A DNA stretch of 64,000 nucleotides from Shewanella violacea DSS12 (GTDB lineage Bacteria; Pseudomonadota; Gammaproteobacteria; Enterobacterales; Shewanellaceae): the NCBI RefSeq assembly GCF_000091325.1, contig NC_014012.1, positions 3,480,500-3,544,499 on the forward strand. Direction: 5' to 3'. Below, piece by piece: positions 7,555 through 16,702 of this stretch (positions within the stretch are counted from its first letter, which is position 1; each line of letters starts with the position of its first letter). A program made the position numbers and the translations under genes. The notes under the pieces were generated by a model. That model did no database searches. It saw only the letters and a program-made list of their open reading frames with translations, and was not told the origin of the DNA.

Positions 7555-8679
7555 TTATCTTGTTTCGATTGGCGTCACTTTACGTGGCTCGCTGCCGGTG
7601 TAATCGGCGCTCGGGCGAATGATGCGGTTATTCGAACGCTGCTCCATCACATGGGCCGCCCAGCCGGTTAAGCGTGAACAAACAAAGATGGGGGTAAATA
7701 ATTTAGTGGGAATGCCCATAAAATGATAAGCCGATGCATGGAAAAAATCCGCATTACAGAAGAGTTTCTTGCTGTCCCACATAAACTCTTCACAGGCGAC
7801 GGAAATATCATAGAGGCTAGTATCGCCATTCTCCTGGGCTAGCTTCTCAGACCAGGCCTTGATGATCACGTTGCGAGGATCTGAGGTACGGTAAATGGCA
7901 TGACCAAAACCCATAATTTTCTCTTTACGCTCTAGCATACCCGCCATCTGCACCTTGGCATCCTTGGGTGAGCTAAAGCTCTGGATCATATCCATTGCCG
8001 CCTCATTCGCGCCGCCATGTAGCGGACCGCGCAAGGTGCCGATAGCACCTGTAATACAAGAGAACATATCGGACAGGGTCGATGCACACACACGTGCGGT
8101 AAAGGTCGAGGCATTAAACTCATGCTCAGCATAGAGGATTAGTGACACATCCATCACGCGGCGATGCTGCTCAGAGGGGGTTTTGCCGTTGAGAAGATGC
8201 AAGAAATGACCGCCTATAGAGGCTTCATCTGTGACACAATCTATCTCGACGCCTTCATGGGAATACTTGTACCAGTAACACATGATGGCTGGAAATGCGG
8301 CAAGGAGACGATTGGCGGCATGGTTTTGCTCAGAAAAATCATTTTCTGGCTCTAAATTTCCAAGGAAAGAACAAGCTGTGCGCATCACATCCATAGGATG
8401 GGCATCACGAGGAATACGCTGCAACACCTCTTTCAGTAGCTGAGGTAGATCCCGCAGTGTGCTCAGTTCGGCCTTATAGGTCTCGAGTTGATCCACCGTG
8501 GGCAGCTCGCCATTAAACAACAAGTAGGCGACCTCTTCGAAGCTGGTATTGTCGGCCAAATCTGACACGTCATAGCCACAATATGTTAAGCCACTGCCCG
8601 ATTTCCCCACGGTACAAAGGCTAGTTTCGCCGGCACTTTGTCCACGTAGTCCTGCACCACTCAGTTTTTTATCTAGCAT
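7555..8679 (-). CDS. prpC: 2-methylcitrate synthase PrpC
   Basis: PrpC (374 residues) condenses propionyl-CoA with oxaloacetate, giving 2-methylcitrate. It is a citrate-synthase-fold protein of the short, hexameric-insert-free type; visible landmarks are GPLHGGANEAAM with the active-site His, GFGHAIY with the second His, and a C-terminal RPSADYTG segment. The N-terminal LSGAGLRGQSAGETSLCTVG is characteristic of PrpC rather than GltA. It lies between prpB and acnD in one orientation; the 218-base gap to prpB is long for an operon and has no visible terminator. Confidence 0.96.
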   Translation of the reverse strand: MLDKKLSGAGLRGQSAGETSLCTVGKSGSGLTYCGYDVSDLADNTSFEEVAYLLFNGELPTVDQLETYKAELSTLRDLPQLLKEVLQRIPRDAHPMDVMRTACSFLGNLEPENDFSEQNHAANRLLAAFPAIMCYWYKYSHEGVEIDCVTDEASIGGHFLHLLNGKTPSEQHRRVMDVSLILYAEHEFNASTFTARVCASTLSDMFSCITGAIGTLRGPLHGGANEAAMDMIQSFSSPKDAKVQMAGMLERKEKIMGFGHAIYRTSDPRNVIIKAWSEKLAQENGDTSLYDISVACEEFMWDSKKLFCNADFFHASAYHFMGIPTKLFTPIFVCSRLTGWAAHVMEQRSNNRIIRPSADYTGSEPRKVTPIETR

Positions 8680-8897
8680 TACTCTTTCCTCTATTTGTTA
8701 ACTGTGACCTCGCCCCTGTATGCTTGCTTCACAGAGTTTTGATAACGGGTCATCTATTTTTATCATGCTTTATGTAAGGTTTTATGACGCTTTATCTCCC
8801 AGGCAAGGCCTATATCGCTAAACACTTGCCAGGCTTAACTCTGTTAACTAACTGCTATCTACATCTACAGGCTAAATGACTTTTTAGAGCCACTAAG

Positions 8898-9800
8898 CTA
8901 CTTGTTCTTACCTTCGCTAAACAGCACATCTAACTTCTGCTCATAGGCGTGGTACCCAAGATAATCATAGAGTTCCATGCGGGTCTGCATCTTGTCGGTT
9001 ACCGCCTTCTGATCGCCATCTTTTAGAATGGTTTCATAGACCATCTCTGCCGCCTTATTCATGGCCCTAAATGCCGACAGCGGATAAAGCACCATGGCGC
9101 ACCCCCACTCTCCTAGCTGCTGTTTATTCCACAATTCGGTCTGACCAAACTCGGTAATATTGGCCAAAATAGGCACATCTAATGCCTCGGTAAAGGCGCG
9201 GTAATGCTCCTCTGTTTTCACCGCTTCGGCGAAGATGCCATCAGCACCGGCGGCTACATAGGCTTTAGCTCGCGCGATGGCGGCTTCTAGACCTTCTTGA
9301 GCGAAGGAGTCGGTTCGCGCCATGATGAAAAAATCTGGATCTGTGCGGGCATCCACTGCCGACTTGATCCTGTCGACCATCTCAGCAGTCGAGACAATCT
9401 CCTTATTAGGCCTGTGACCACAACGCTTCTGAGCAACCTGATCTTCCATATGCACGGCAGCCGCACCCGCCTTCTCCATATCTCGTATGGTCTTAGCTAT
9501 GTTGAACGCCCCGCCCCAGCCAGTATCGATATCCACCATTAAAGGCAGGTCGCAGGCTGATGTGATGCGTTGTACATCTACAATCACATCATTTAGCGAG
9601 GTCATGCCTAAGTCGGGTAAGCCGTATGAAGCATTCGCCACACCGCCACCAGAAAGATAGATGGCCTGGTGACCTATCTGCTTTGCCATCATGGCGGTGT
9701 ACGCATTAATGGTGCCCACTATCTGCAAGGGGGTATTATTTTCTAGAGCAAGACGGAATTTTTTACCCGGTGAAACAGTTATTGATAAACTTTCTGACAT
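8898..9800 (-). CDS. prpB: 2-methylisocitrate lyase PrpB
   Basis: PrpB (300 residues) splits 2-methylisocitrate into pyruvate and succinate, closing the methylcitrate cycle. It belongs to the ICL/PEP mutase superfamily: DIDTGWGG metal-binding segment, [12 protein letters not shown] with the catalytic cysteine loop KRCGHRPNK, and ARTDS further on. The start was placed at [16 protein letters not shown], which has GGAG seven bases upstream; a longer frame overlaps the regulator gene and lacks family similarity. The stop of the upstream regulator and this start are one base apart, which points to co-transcription. Confidence 0.95.
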   Translation of the reverse strand: MSESLSITVSPGKKFRLALENNTPLQIVGTINAYTAMMAKQIGHQAIYLSGGGVANASYGLPDLGMTSLNDVIVDVQRITSACDLPLMVDIDTGWGGAFNIAKTIRDMEKAGAAAVHMEDQVAQKRCGHRPNKEIVSTAEMVDRIKSAVDARTDPDFFIMARTDSFAQEGLEAAIARAKAYVAAGADGIFAEAVKTEEHYRAFTEALDVPILANITEFGQTELWNKQQLGEWGCAMVLYPLSAFRAMNKAAEMVYETILKDGDQKAVTDKMQTRMELYDYLGYHAYEQKLDVLFSEGKNK

Positions 9801-9801
9801 C

Positions 9802-10506
9802 TTAGGTCTCCTGTGATTCTTGTTCTGCTTGTTGCAGGGCAATTTTATTTTCAATGTTTTTTCTAGAAGCGGCAATATGACGGCGCATTAATAACTCAGC
9901 GAGTTCACCATCCCTATCACTGATTGCTTGAATAATGTTTGAGTGCTCGGTAAAAGCGCGAGTGGCTCTTGGGCTATGCATACCAAACTGACAACGGTAC
10001 ATGCGAACTAAATGATACAACTGACCGCAAATAAGATTAATCAGCTGCTGATTATGACTACCAAGAATAACTTTATAGTGAAAATCCACATCTCCTTCCT
10101 CTTGATAATAAGACACACCGTCTTGCAGTGCTTTATCACCTGCATGCTGAGTTAGCATATTTTGCATATGTGCTATCTCATCATCTGTCATATTCATTGC
10201 AGCCTGCCGACACGCCATGCCTTCAAGTGCTTCTCGGGTAATATATAATTCAAGCAGGCCCTCTATAGTGCAATCAACTACGCGCGAGCCTATATTGGCC
10301 TTGCGTTCTATCAAGTGACATTTTTCCAGGCGATTTAACGCTTCACGTAAAGTAGAGCGACTTATTTGATAGTGCTTAGCAAGTTCTGGCTCACTTATTT
10401 TGCTACCGGCTGCCATATCTCCTTCAACAATGGCATGTTGAAGTTGTTCAAAGACCTTATCGGCTGTGGTTACTGCTGCTTGTTTTGTTGGGTTAAGTAA
10501 AAGCAT
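9802..10506 (-). CDS. prpR: GntR-family (FCD) regulator of the prp operon
   Basis: A 234-residue regulator of the GntR/FadR subfamily. Residues about 17-80 form the winged helix ([43 protein letters not shown] in two parts), and the rest is a helical FCD ligand-binding domain with the usual conserved Asp/His positions. It is the first gene of the prp cluster and directly abuts prpB, so it is very likely a local, autoregulated propionate regulator; Shewanella use a GntR-type PrpR for this role in published regulon reconstructions. Two TTGTCGACAA palindromes lie upstream of its start. The effector, probably 2-methylcitrate or a related acid, is inferred, not seen. Confidence 0.88.
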   Translation of the reverse strand: MLLLNPTKQAAVTTADKVFEQLQHAIVEGDMAAGSKISEPELAKHYQISRSTLREALNRLEKCHLIERKANIGSRVVDCTIEGLLELYITREALEGMACRQAAMNMTDDEIAHMQNMLTQHAGDKALQDGVSYYQEEGDVDFHYKVILGSHNQQLINLICGQLYHLVRMYRCQFGMHSPRATRAFTEHSNIIQAISDRDGELAELLMRRHIAASRKNIENKIALQQAEQESQET

Positions 10507-10557
10507 ATGGTCTCATTCAAGCTTATTGATAATTTTCACACCTTTACCGACGAGAAA

Positions 10558-10571
10558 CATTGTCGACAAAG
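10558..10571. promoter_or_regulatory. PrpR-like operator, proximal
   Basis: Perfect palindrome TTGTCGACAA (10560-10569), 54 bases upstream of the regulator start. Its form fits FCD-type GntR operators (two half sites around a central dyad), and it recurs at 10631 and 14100. Confidence 0.7.
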
Positions 10572-10630
10572 TTACTCACATAACGCAATAGTAACGCAAA
10601 GTTGATATTATTCAAGTAACAACAGATTAA

Positions 10631-10642
10631 ATTGTCGACAAT
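10631..10642. promoter_or_regulatory. PrpR-like operator, distal
   Basis: Perfect 12-bp palindrome ATTGTCGACAAT, 71 bases from the proximal site, that is close to seven helical turns. The pair could hold two regulator dimers on one face of the DNA. It lies in the divergent region and might also act on the TonB receptor gene. Confidence 0.72.
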
Positions 10643-10806
10643 CTTAAGAGGCGGGGTGTTTTAGATGTTCATAGGGGAAAATAACAAAAGATGGATGTAA
10701 TCATTATTGCTGGGCTTTGGCCTCGATTGAGCCAGATTAGTTTCATTGTTTTTTTACTAAGATACGCAGATAAAAACTTCAAACATCTTAATGACATAAT
10801 AGTTAG

Positions 10807-10825
10807 TCGATAATATATTTATCGA
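10807..10825. promoter_or_regulatory. Inverted repeat before the TonB receptor gene
   Basis: TCGATAA, five AT bases, then TTATCGA: a perfect 7-bp inverted repeat, about 140 bases upstream of the receptor gene. Possibly an operator for an unknown regulator; chance occurrence in AT-rich DNA is possible. Confidence 0.4.
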
Positions 10826-10965
10826 TAATGCTTACACCTATAGAACAGCTATTGATGTTCTATATTACCTACTTGGTGTCACTTCCTCTTCTACTCTCGC
10901 CTAAATATGTTTGTATTACCTTTCAACAAAAAATTGTCTAAAACAATAAAAATAAGGAAACATAT

Positions 10966-13827
10966 ATGGCCAATTATAAAAAAAAAGAAACATACATGGC
11001 CCATTATAGAATAAAGAGCATCCAAGAAACTTTTACTAAATCTTTACTTGCTCTTGCGGTCACTTCAATTGCTTTTAGCACCAATGTCATTGCTACTGAG
11101 GTTAAAGATGAGCAAAGGAAAATAGAGAGAATTGAAATAACGGGCAGTAGAATAAAACGCACTGATATTGAAGCGGTAACACCTGTGATTTCAATTTCAG
11201 GCGATGATATAAGAAGAACGGGTGCTTTAAATATTACTGAAGCCCTAAATAAATTACCAATAATAGTACCTGACTTAGGCGATACCACCAGTAACTCTAA
11301 CGGTATTGCCGGCATGTCAACCCAAAATTTACGAGGTTTAGGCGCAGAAAGAACCTTAGTTTTAGTTAATGGTAGACGTCATGTTCCTTCCATGCCGGGG
11401 AGCACATCGGTAGACATGTCAACTATACCTATGCCCCTTATTGAGCGAATTGAAATAATGACAGGTGGTGCATCGGCCATTTATGGTGCTGATGCTGTTG
11501 CAGGTGTTATCAACGTCATTTTGAAAAAAGAATATCAAGGCACTACTATAAACGCCACTTATGGTATCTCTGGCGAGTCAGATGGCCAAAGACACGGTCT
11601 AGATATCACACATGGTTCTAGTTTACTCAATGACAGTGCCAATATAGTACTCAATTTCAGTTACTATAAATCTAAACCCGTTATGGCAGTGGACAGAAGC
11701 TATGTTGATAGAGACATAGCCTATTTAACCAACCCTAATGATCCTGAAGGGGATATCTCAGGTATTCCAGATAGAACAATTCAAGAGTATGTGCGATTTT
11801 TCAACCAAGAAGATCGAAACTTCTTCATTAATAATGTTGTCTACAGACAAAACCCAGATGGCAGTATTTCGCCTACGCCTATGGGGTCAATGGGAATTAT
11901 GGGGGACCCGGAGGCTGGCTTCTTTAAATCATATACCAATTCAGATAGCGGCTATTATTTTGGTGATTATAATTATCAAAGATTAAGTGTCCCTTCCGAA
12001 AAATTCAACTTTAACCTCACCTACCAACAAGAGCTCACTGATACTACTCACCTACTCCTTGATGCTAAATATGTAACTGGTTCCTCAGAACAACGCTGGA
12101 ATCCACATTCTGAATACGGTGGTAACTACTTACCTACAGATTACGCATTTTATACTTCAGAGCAAAAAGCAGAAGTTGAACGTATTGGCTCGGGTCTAGA
12201 ATGGGCTGGTAGTTTTCCAGAGTTAGGCCAATCTGGCGCAACTTGGGAACATGAAATGTACCAAGTGGTTGCTGTGCTGGAGGGCGAGATATTTAGCGAC
12301 TTCAATTGGACATTGTCTGCTCAACATGGACAATCAAGCAGTGAAGACACCAGATATGGAGATTTAAATCAAGCTAACTGGGATGCTGGTAAGGGAGCCT
12401 GGGGAACAAGTTGTGACTCTGACTGTGTGCCACTTAACATTTTCCAACCATTAACCCAAGAGATGATTGATTATGTCAGTATCAAACCACACTCAGGCAA
12501 AGCAGAGCTGAAACAATCCATTGTTTCAGCTTCAATCACAGGCGATCTATTTGAGTTACCCGCTGGCACTGTCGGTTTTGCTACAGGTTTAGATTATCGA
12601 AAGGAAAGTAGCTCTGACATGCCATCTAGTGTTTCACAAAGCGGTATTGGCAGTGGTTATTCGGTGACTAAGCCTATTTCGGGTAATTATAATGTGACTG
12701 AAGTTTTCTCTGAGGTCAGGATACCTTTGCTTTCAAACGTTTTTCTTGCTCAAACTTTATCTGTTGAGGGAGCCATTCGTTATGCCGACTATAGTACAGC
12801 CGGTGGTAACACTAGCTGGAATTTAGGAGCAGAATGGCAGCCTATCAGTGATCTTAAGTTCAGAACATCACTGGCCAAAGCGGCACGTGCACCAAACATT
12901 AATGAGGTATACGCTACAGAAAACTTTGGTGGTGAATGGTTGGTTGACCCATGTAATGCTTGGTCTGTCACTGACAATCCAACACGTACCGCAAACTGTG
13001 CGGCTTTAGGTGTTGATCCAGATGCTATTCCATACTGGACATGGACAAACCAGAATTTCTCCGGTAATAAAGAGCTAAAATCAGAAGAAGCCAAGACACT
13101 GACTATAGGTGCGGTAATATCACCACGATATATCGATAATTTAAATATAATTGTTGATTACTGGGATATTGATTTAACCGATGAAATAAACTCCTATGAC
13201 ATGAATACCATTGTAAATGGCTGTGTTGATTCAAAGAGTATAGATAACCAATTCTGTGACTTTATCACTCGTGATGATAATGGCATTGTCACCTTAGTAG
13301 AGATGACACAACTCAACCTCGCAGCCCATAAAGTAAGAGGTTTAGATATGAAGCTAGACTATTCATATTCTTTTGACTCTTATGGTGACCTTTCTTTCAC
13401 CACACTATGGTCAAAGATGCTTGAGAGGACATTGCAATCTGATTCAGACCAAGAGCCAGAAGAGTTTGTTGGCGGCATGGCATATCCAGAGTGGCGAGGA
13501 AATATTAGCGCTAGCTATAGCCTAAAAGATCTCTCAACAAGCTTAACCTTCAGGTATATTGGTGAGCAAAGCACTGACATTAGCTTAACTGAAGAGGACC
13601 GTTCTCCGCTTACGACTGGGGGGATATGGTATACCGATATCAATGTTAACTATTACATTAGTGAAAACTTTTTTATTAACTTAGCAATCAATAATCTAAC
13701 TGATCAAGGTACACCACAAATACCCTCAGCAAACCGAGGTGGTGCAAGCTATCACATAGGGTACACGGGTGGCCTTTATGACACTATCGGTCGATACGCG
13801 GTCTTAAGTACCAGCTACAACTTTTAA
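10966..13827 (+). CDS. TonB-dependent outer-membrane receptor
   Basis: A 953-residue receptor. After a signal region ending near residue 43 (SIAFSTNVIA) comes an IERIEITGSRIKRTD segment acting as TonB box/plug start, a plug domain (STQNLRGLGAERTLVLVNGR, IMTGGASAIYGADAVAGVINV cited here in shortened form), a 22-strand-type barrel, and a terminal aromatic residue (SYNF) needed for barrel assembly. The subclass is common in Alteromonadales and used for carbohydrate, peptide or other nutrient uptake; substrate unknown. The start has AAGGAAAC upstream; a second ATG 30 bases on sits in an almost identical context, because about 30 bases (GAAACATAxATGGCC...) are tandemly duplicated. It is divergent from prpR. 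Confidence 0.93.
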   Translation: MANYKKKETYMAHYRIKSIQETFTKSLLALAVTSIAFSTNVIATEVKDEQRKIERIEITGSRIKRTDIEAVTPVISISGDDIRRTGALNITEALNKLPIIVPDLGDTTSNSNGIAGMSTQNLRGLGAERTLVLVNGRRHVPSMPGSTSVDMSTIPMPLIERIEIMTGGASAIYGADAVAGVINVILKKEYQGTTINATYGISGESDGQRHGLDITHGSSLLNDSANIVLNFSYYKSKPVMAVDRSYVDRDIAYLTNPNDPEGDISGIPDRTIQEYVRFFNQEDRNFFINNVVYRQNPDGSISPTPMGSMGIMGDPEAGFFKSYTNSDSGYYFGDYNYQRLSVPSEKFNFNLTYQQELTDTTHLLLDAKYVTGSSEQRWNPHSEYGGNYLPTDYAFYTSEQKAEVERIGSGLEWAGSFPELGQSGATWEHEMYQVVAVLEGEIFSDFNWTLSAQHGQSSSEDTRYGDLNQANWDAGKGAWGTSCDSDCVPLNIFQPLTQEMIDYVSIKPHSGKAELKQSIVSASITGDLFELPAGTVGFATGLDYRKESSSDMPSSVSQSGIGSGYSVTKPISGNYNVTEVFSEVRIPLLSNVFLAQTLSVEGAIRYADYSTAGGNTSWNLGAEWQPISDLKFRTSLAKAARAPNINEVYATENFGGEWLVDPCNAWSVTDNPTRTANCAALGVDPDAIPYWTWTNQNFSGNKELKSEEAKTLTIGAVISPRYIDNLNIIVDYWDIDLTDEINSYDMNTIVNGCVDSKSIDNQFCDFITRDDNGIVTLVEMTQLNLAAHKVRGLDMKLDYSYSFDSYGDLSFTTLWSKMLERTLQSDSDQEPEEFVGGMAYPEWRGNISASYSLKDLSTSLTFRYIGEQSTDISLTEEDRSPLTTGGIWYTDINVNYYISENFFINLAINNLTDQGTPQIPSANRGGASYHIGYTGGLYDTIGRYAVLSTSYNF

Positions 13828-13859
13828 TCTACACCAGTAAAAATAACTAAGACTCGATT

Positions 13860-13900
13860 AGCTATTTATCAATTCACCTTGATAAATAGCTTTTCTATTT
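13860..13900 (+). terminator. Terminator after the TonB receptor gene
   Basis: A 13-bp perfect stem, AGCTATTTATCAA with TTGATAAATAGCT, six-base loop, followed by TTTCTATTTC. Lies 33 bases after the receptor stop codon. Confidence 0.85.
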
Positions 13901-14330
13901 CAACAAATTGAAATTAAACAGCTCACATCGTTTAAGATACCCTATGATTTGTACTGTTTTTATTCCCCTCTGTTTACATTCAAACATGATATAAAGCTTC
14001 AAACACTCGCCAAACAATACTTATATACAAGCTAGACGATACGGCACTAGGCTAATCAATTAATCGCTTCTCCAATCATGGCGCGACTGAGGGCATACTT
14101 TGTCGACAACTCAGCTTAGCCACTTAGGGGAAGCTACTTGCACAATATTCAGTTTTAGGTGAATAAAATCTTACTGCCGCTGTAACGGGTTATTCGGTGA
14201 CCAAGGCCATGGGTTAACCCAGGATTTTTGACCCACACTCAAGAATGCACCATAAAGATGTTACAAAAGATTGTAATAAAACCAACAAGCACGGCTTTGC
14301 CTATAGGGTCGCCTATGAGACAATCGAGCC
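13901..14330. other. Gene-free spacer with a third PrpR-like site
   Basis: No gene is supported. It holds TTGTCGACAA at 14100-14109 and a perfect palindrome TGGGTTAACCCA at 14211-14222. The part from 14150 to 14200 has a few bases in common with cobalamin riboswitches but lacks the B12 box. Confidence 0.5.
14100..14109. promoter_or_regulatory. Third TTGTCGACAA palindrome
   Basis: Same 10-bp palindrome as the two sites before prpR, 221 bases upstream of the LETM1-like gene. It may bring that gene into the PrpR regulon, or be a chance match. Confidence 0.4.
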
Positions 14331-14726
14331 ATGAAAATTTATGCCCATATTCACAAGGCCCCCATACGCGTGTTCCGCATAGGCAGAAAGCGATTTTGGA
14401 TCAGGTTAAAACGAGACATGCTTATTTTAAAAGATGCATTGTCACAAGAGAAACAGGAGACCAAAGATATGTTGGTCACCTATAAACGTTACACAAAAAA
14501 GCAGGCCAGCCGTGAAGAGCTAGCCGAGGCCAATAAGCAATTCGGTGATCTGTTAAAAGGATTAGGCCTGGGCGTATTTGCCGTACTACCGTTCGCCCCT
14601 ATTACCATACCTCTGGTAGTCAAACTTGGAAAAATAGTAGGCGTAGATGTACTGCCAAGCTCATTTAACAATCTTTCCAGAAAGAAAAAGAAACGCTCCG
14701 CTACATTGACTGAAAATGAAAAATAA
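14331..14726 (+). CDS. Small LETM1-like membrane protein
   Basis: A 131-residue basic protein. The central part resembles the transmembrane/ribosome-binding core of LETM1 family proteins: a run ASREELAEANKQFGDLL leading into LGVFAVLPFAPITIPLVVKL and ending VLPSSF, which mirrors the eukaryotic pattern of a hydrophobic segment with a proline-containing PF motif followed by LPSTF. Residues 1-55 are basic and helical; the tail is lysine-rich. In mitochondria LETM1 acts in cation/proton exchange and ribosome contact; the role of these short bacterial versions is not known to me. No Shine-Dalgarno stands out (GAGCC before ATG). It is followed within 70 bases by an aminopeptidase gene. Confidence 0.7.
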   Translation: MKIYAHIHKAPIRVFRIGRKRFWIRLKRDMLILKDALSQEKQETKDMLVTYKRYTKKQASREELAEANKQFGDLLKGLGLGVFAVLPFAPITIPLVVKLGKIVGVDVLPSSFNNLSRKKKKRSATLTENEK

Positions 14727-14791
14727 CCTGTGACGTTTTAAATCTCCATTTTCCCACCCTTCTCTATTACAGCTCCTTTCCCCCGCTTTGA

Positions 14792-16228
14792 TTGCCTGTT
14801 ACCCTATTGAGTTATAAAAATAACCCTCCTCAAATTGATACAAGCAGCAGCGAGCACGCGTCCAACATGACTGAATTATTGATCTCAGGTGCCCAAGGCA
14901 CCCCCCTCACTATCTTACACACAGATGCATACTCAACTTGGCTAGCCGAGCAAGACACTCAGACCACAAACTGGCTAACTACGACTCAGTTTAATGGCAA
15001 AGGCATGAGCCTAATTCCAAACGGTGCAGGTGAACTCTCTCAAGCCATTTATGTGAGCTCTGAGCTAGATTCCTATTGGTTATGCGGCGACCTAGTAAAC
15101 CAGCTTCCTGCCGGTCGCTACACCATCCAGGGCAGCGATGAGCAAATTAAAGTCGCGGCATTTAGCTGGGGTCTAGGCGCATATAAATTCGACCGCTATA
15201 AGCGCAATGACAAAGTATATCCGCAACTGGTATTGCCGACTCAGGCTCAAGTCGATGAAATGAACAAACTGGTTCGCTCAGTGACTATCGTGCGTGACCT
15301 GGTCAATACACCAGCTGCAGACATGATGCCTCAGCACTTGGGTGAGACAATGGAGGGTTTGGCCAAGGAATTTGGTGCAAGCATCACTCAGATAGTTGGC
15401 GATGAACTGCTCGAACAAAACTACCCGACTATCCACATGGTAGGCCGAGCAAGTGAAAACCTGCCGCGCCTAATAGATATGACCTGGGGTGATGAGAATG
15501 CACCTAGAGTCACCTTAGTGGGTAAAGGTGTGTGTTTCGACTCCGGCGGACTGGATCTGAAACCCGGTGCAGGCATGCGTTTGATGAAAAAAGACATGGG
15601 CGGCGCCGCTCACGTTATCGGCCTGGCACACCAGATCATGGCGAGTAACTTACCAATACGTTTGCGCGTATTGGTACCAGCAGTCGAAAATGCAGTATCG
15701 GCAAATGCTTTCCGTCCAGGTGATGTGATTAAGACCCGTAAAGGCATCACAGTTGAAATTGATAACACAGATGCCGAAGGCCGCTTAGTCTTGTGTGATG
15801 CATTAGCCGAAGCCAACAATGACAAGCCTGAGCTGATGATAGATTTCGCCACACTAACAGGTGCAATGCGCATCGCCTTAGGCACCGAGCTTCCCGGATT
15901 CTTCAGTAATGATGATCAAGTGGCAGCCGATATGACTCAGTCAGGCCTCAAGGTACAAGATCCTATCTGGCGCATGCCACTGCACAAGCCATACCTGGAA
16001 CTCACCGGCAGTGATATCGCCGATCTAGCCAACTGTGGCCGTGTTCCTCAAGGTGGTGCTATTACTGCAGCACTCTATCTCGAATCCTTCGTCGATGCAG
16101 ACATTAGCTGGTCTCATTTCGATGTAATGGCATGGAACACGCGTAAGCTTCCCGGTCGCCCAATCGGTGGCGAAGCCTTCGGTATTCGTGCGGTATTCGA
16201 TTATCTGCAGACACGTTTCGTCAAATAA
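14792..16228 (+). CDS. M17 family leucyl aminopeptidase
   Basis: A cytosolic metallo-aminopeptidase removing N-terminal residues from peptides. The C-terminal catalytic half has the M17 hallmarks: VGKGVCFDSGGLDLKP with metal ligands, and NTDAEGRLVLCDAL, the family signature. The N-terminal half is the divergent regulatory/hexamer domain. Start uncertain: the frame opens with TTG at 14792, and the first ATG is at 14867 (MTELLISGAQG); neither has a good ribosome site. About 478 residues from TTG, close to the usual 450-500. It does not look like PepA or PepB of E. coli exactly but belongs to the same family. Confidence 0.9.
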   Translation: MPVTLLSYKNNPPQIDTSSSEHASNMTELLISGAQGTPLTILHTDAYSTWLAEQDTQTTNWLTTTQFNGKGMSLIPNGAGELSQAIYVSSELDSYWLCGDLVNQLPAGRYTIQGSDEQIKVAAFSWGLGAYKFDRYKRNDKVYPQLVLPTQAQVDEMNKLVRSVTIVRDLVNTPAADMMPQHLGETMEGLAKEFGASITQIVGDELLEQNYPTIHMVGRASENLPRLIDMTWGDENAPRVTLVGKGVCFDSGGLDLKPGAGMRLMKKDMGGAAHVIGLAHQIMASNLPIRLRVLVPAVENAVSANAFRPGDVIKTRKGITVEIDNTDAEGRLVLCDALAEANNDKPELMIDFATLTGAMRIALGTELPGFFSNDDQVAADMTQSGLKVQDPIWRMPLHKPYLELTGSDIADLANCGRVPQGGAITAALYLESFVDADISWSHFDVMAWNTRKLPGRPIGGEAFGIRAVFDYLQTRFVK

Positions 16229-16702
16229 GCCCTAGCGTTCCTCACTCAATATTGCCACCGGCCATGATCCAATATCACTAGTCGGTGGCAACACACAAAA
16301 ATGTAATAAAATCCCACATCTCCAAACACTCAAGCCGTTAACGCTTCGATAACGAACAAATTCAGACTAAAAACACGTCAAACTGTAATTAAACAAGATA
16401 ACCGACTGGAAATTTCATAAATTACTCGTATAATCCTTTCCCAGCTTAAGACTCAATGCTTTTGCCACCTAATACTGGCTGTTACAGGGATATGTGATAG
16501 ACCCACGGAGCTGGACCAGCAGAATTTGTTGCGGGTTTACCGATGACTCCACCCTTGTAGTTTAGGCCGGAATACCCGTAACTCAGTATTCTCTCTTCAC
16601 GATACCTGCCCTCTTCCTGCATCAGGAGGCTGTCAGCTAGCCGACACTTCAAGCTCTGATTCATCTTCGACTCGCTCTCTATAGATCAGATTTGGATAAA
16701 AA
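16229..16702. other. Spacer before the nucleoside permease gene
   Basis: A stem TTGCCACCG (16252-16260) with CGGTGGCAA (16283-16291) lies just after the aminopeptidase stop and may end its transcript, although no T-run follows. The rest presumably carries the promoter of the permease; no gene seen. Confidence 0.45.

Noticed and set aside
14150..14225. Cobalamin riboswitch
   Set aside because: A few bases (GGTGAA..., ACTGCCGCTGTAACGG) resemble part of the element, but spacing is wrong and the B12 box is absent.
14228..14485. 85-codon plus-strand frame before the LETM1-like gene
   Set aside because: Overlaps the LETM1-like gene in another frame and has no domain or good start.
16482..16664. 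60-codon minus-strand frame upstream of the nucleoside permease
   Set aside because: No ribosome site, no homology seen, antisense to a presumed leader.
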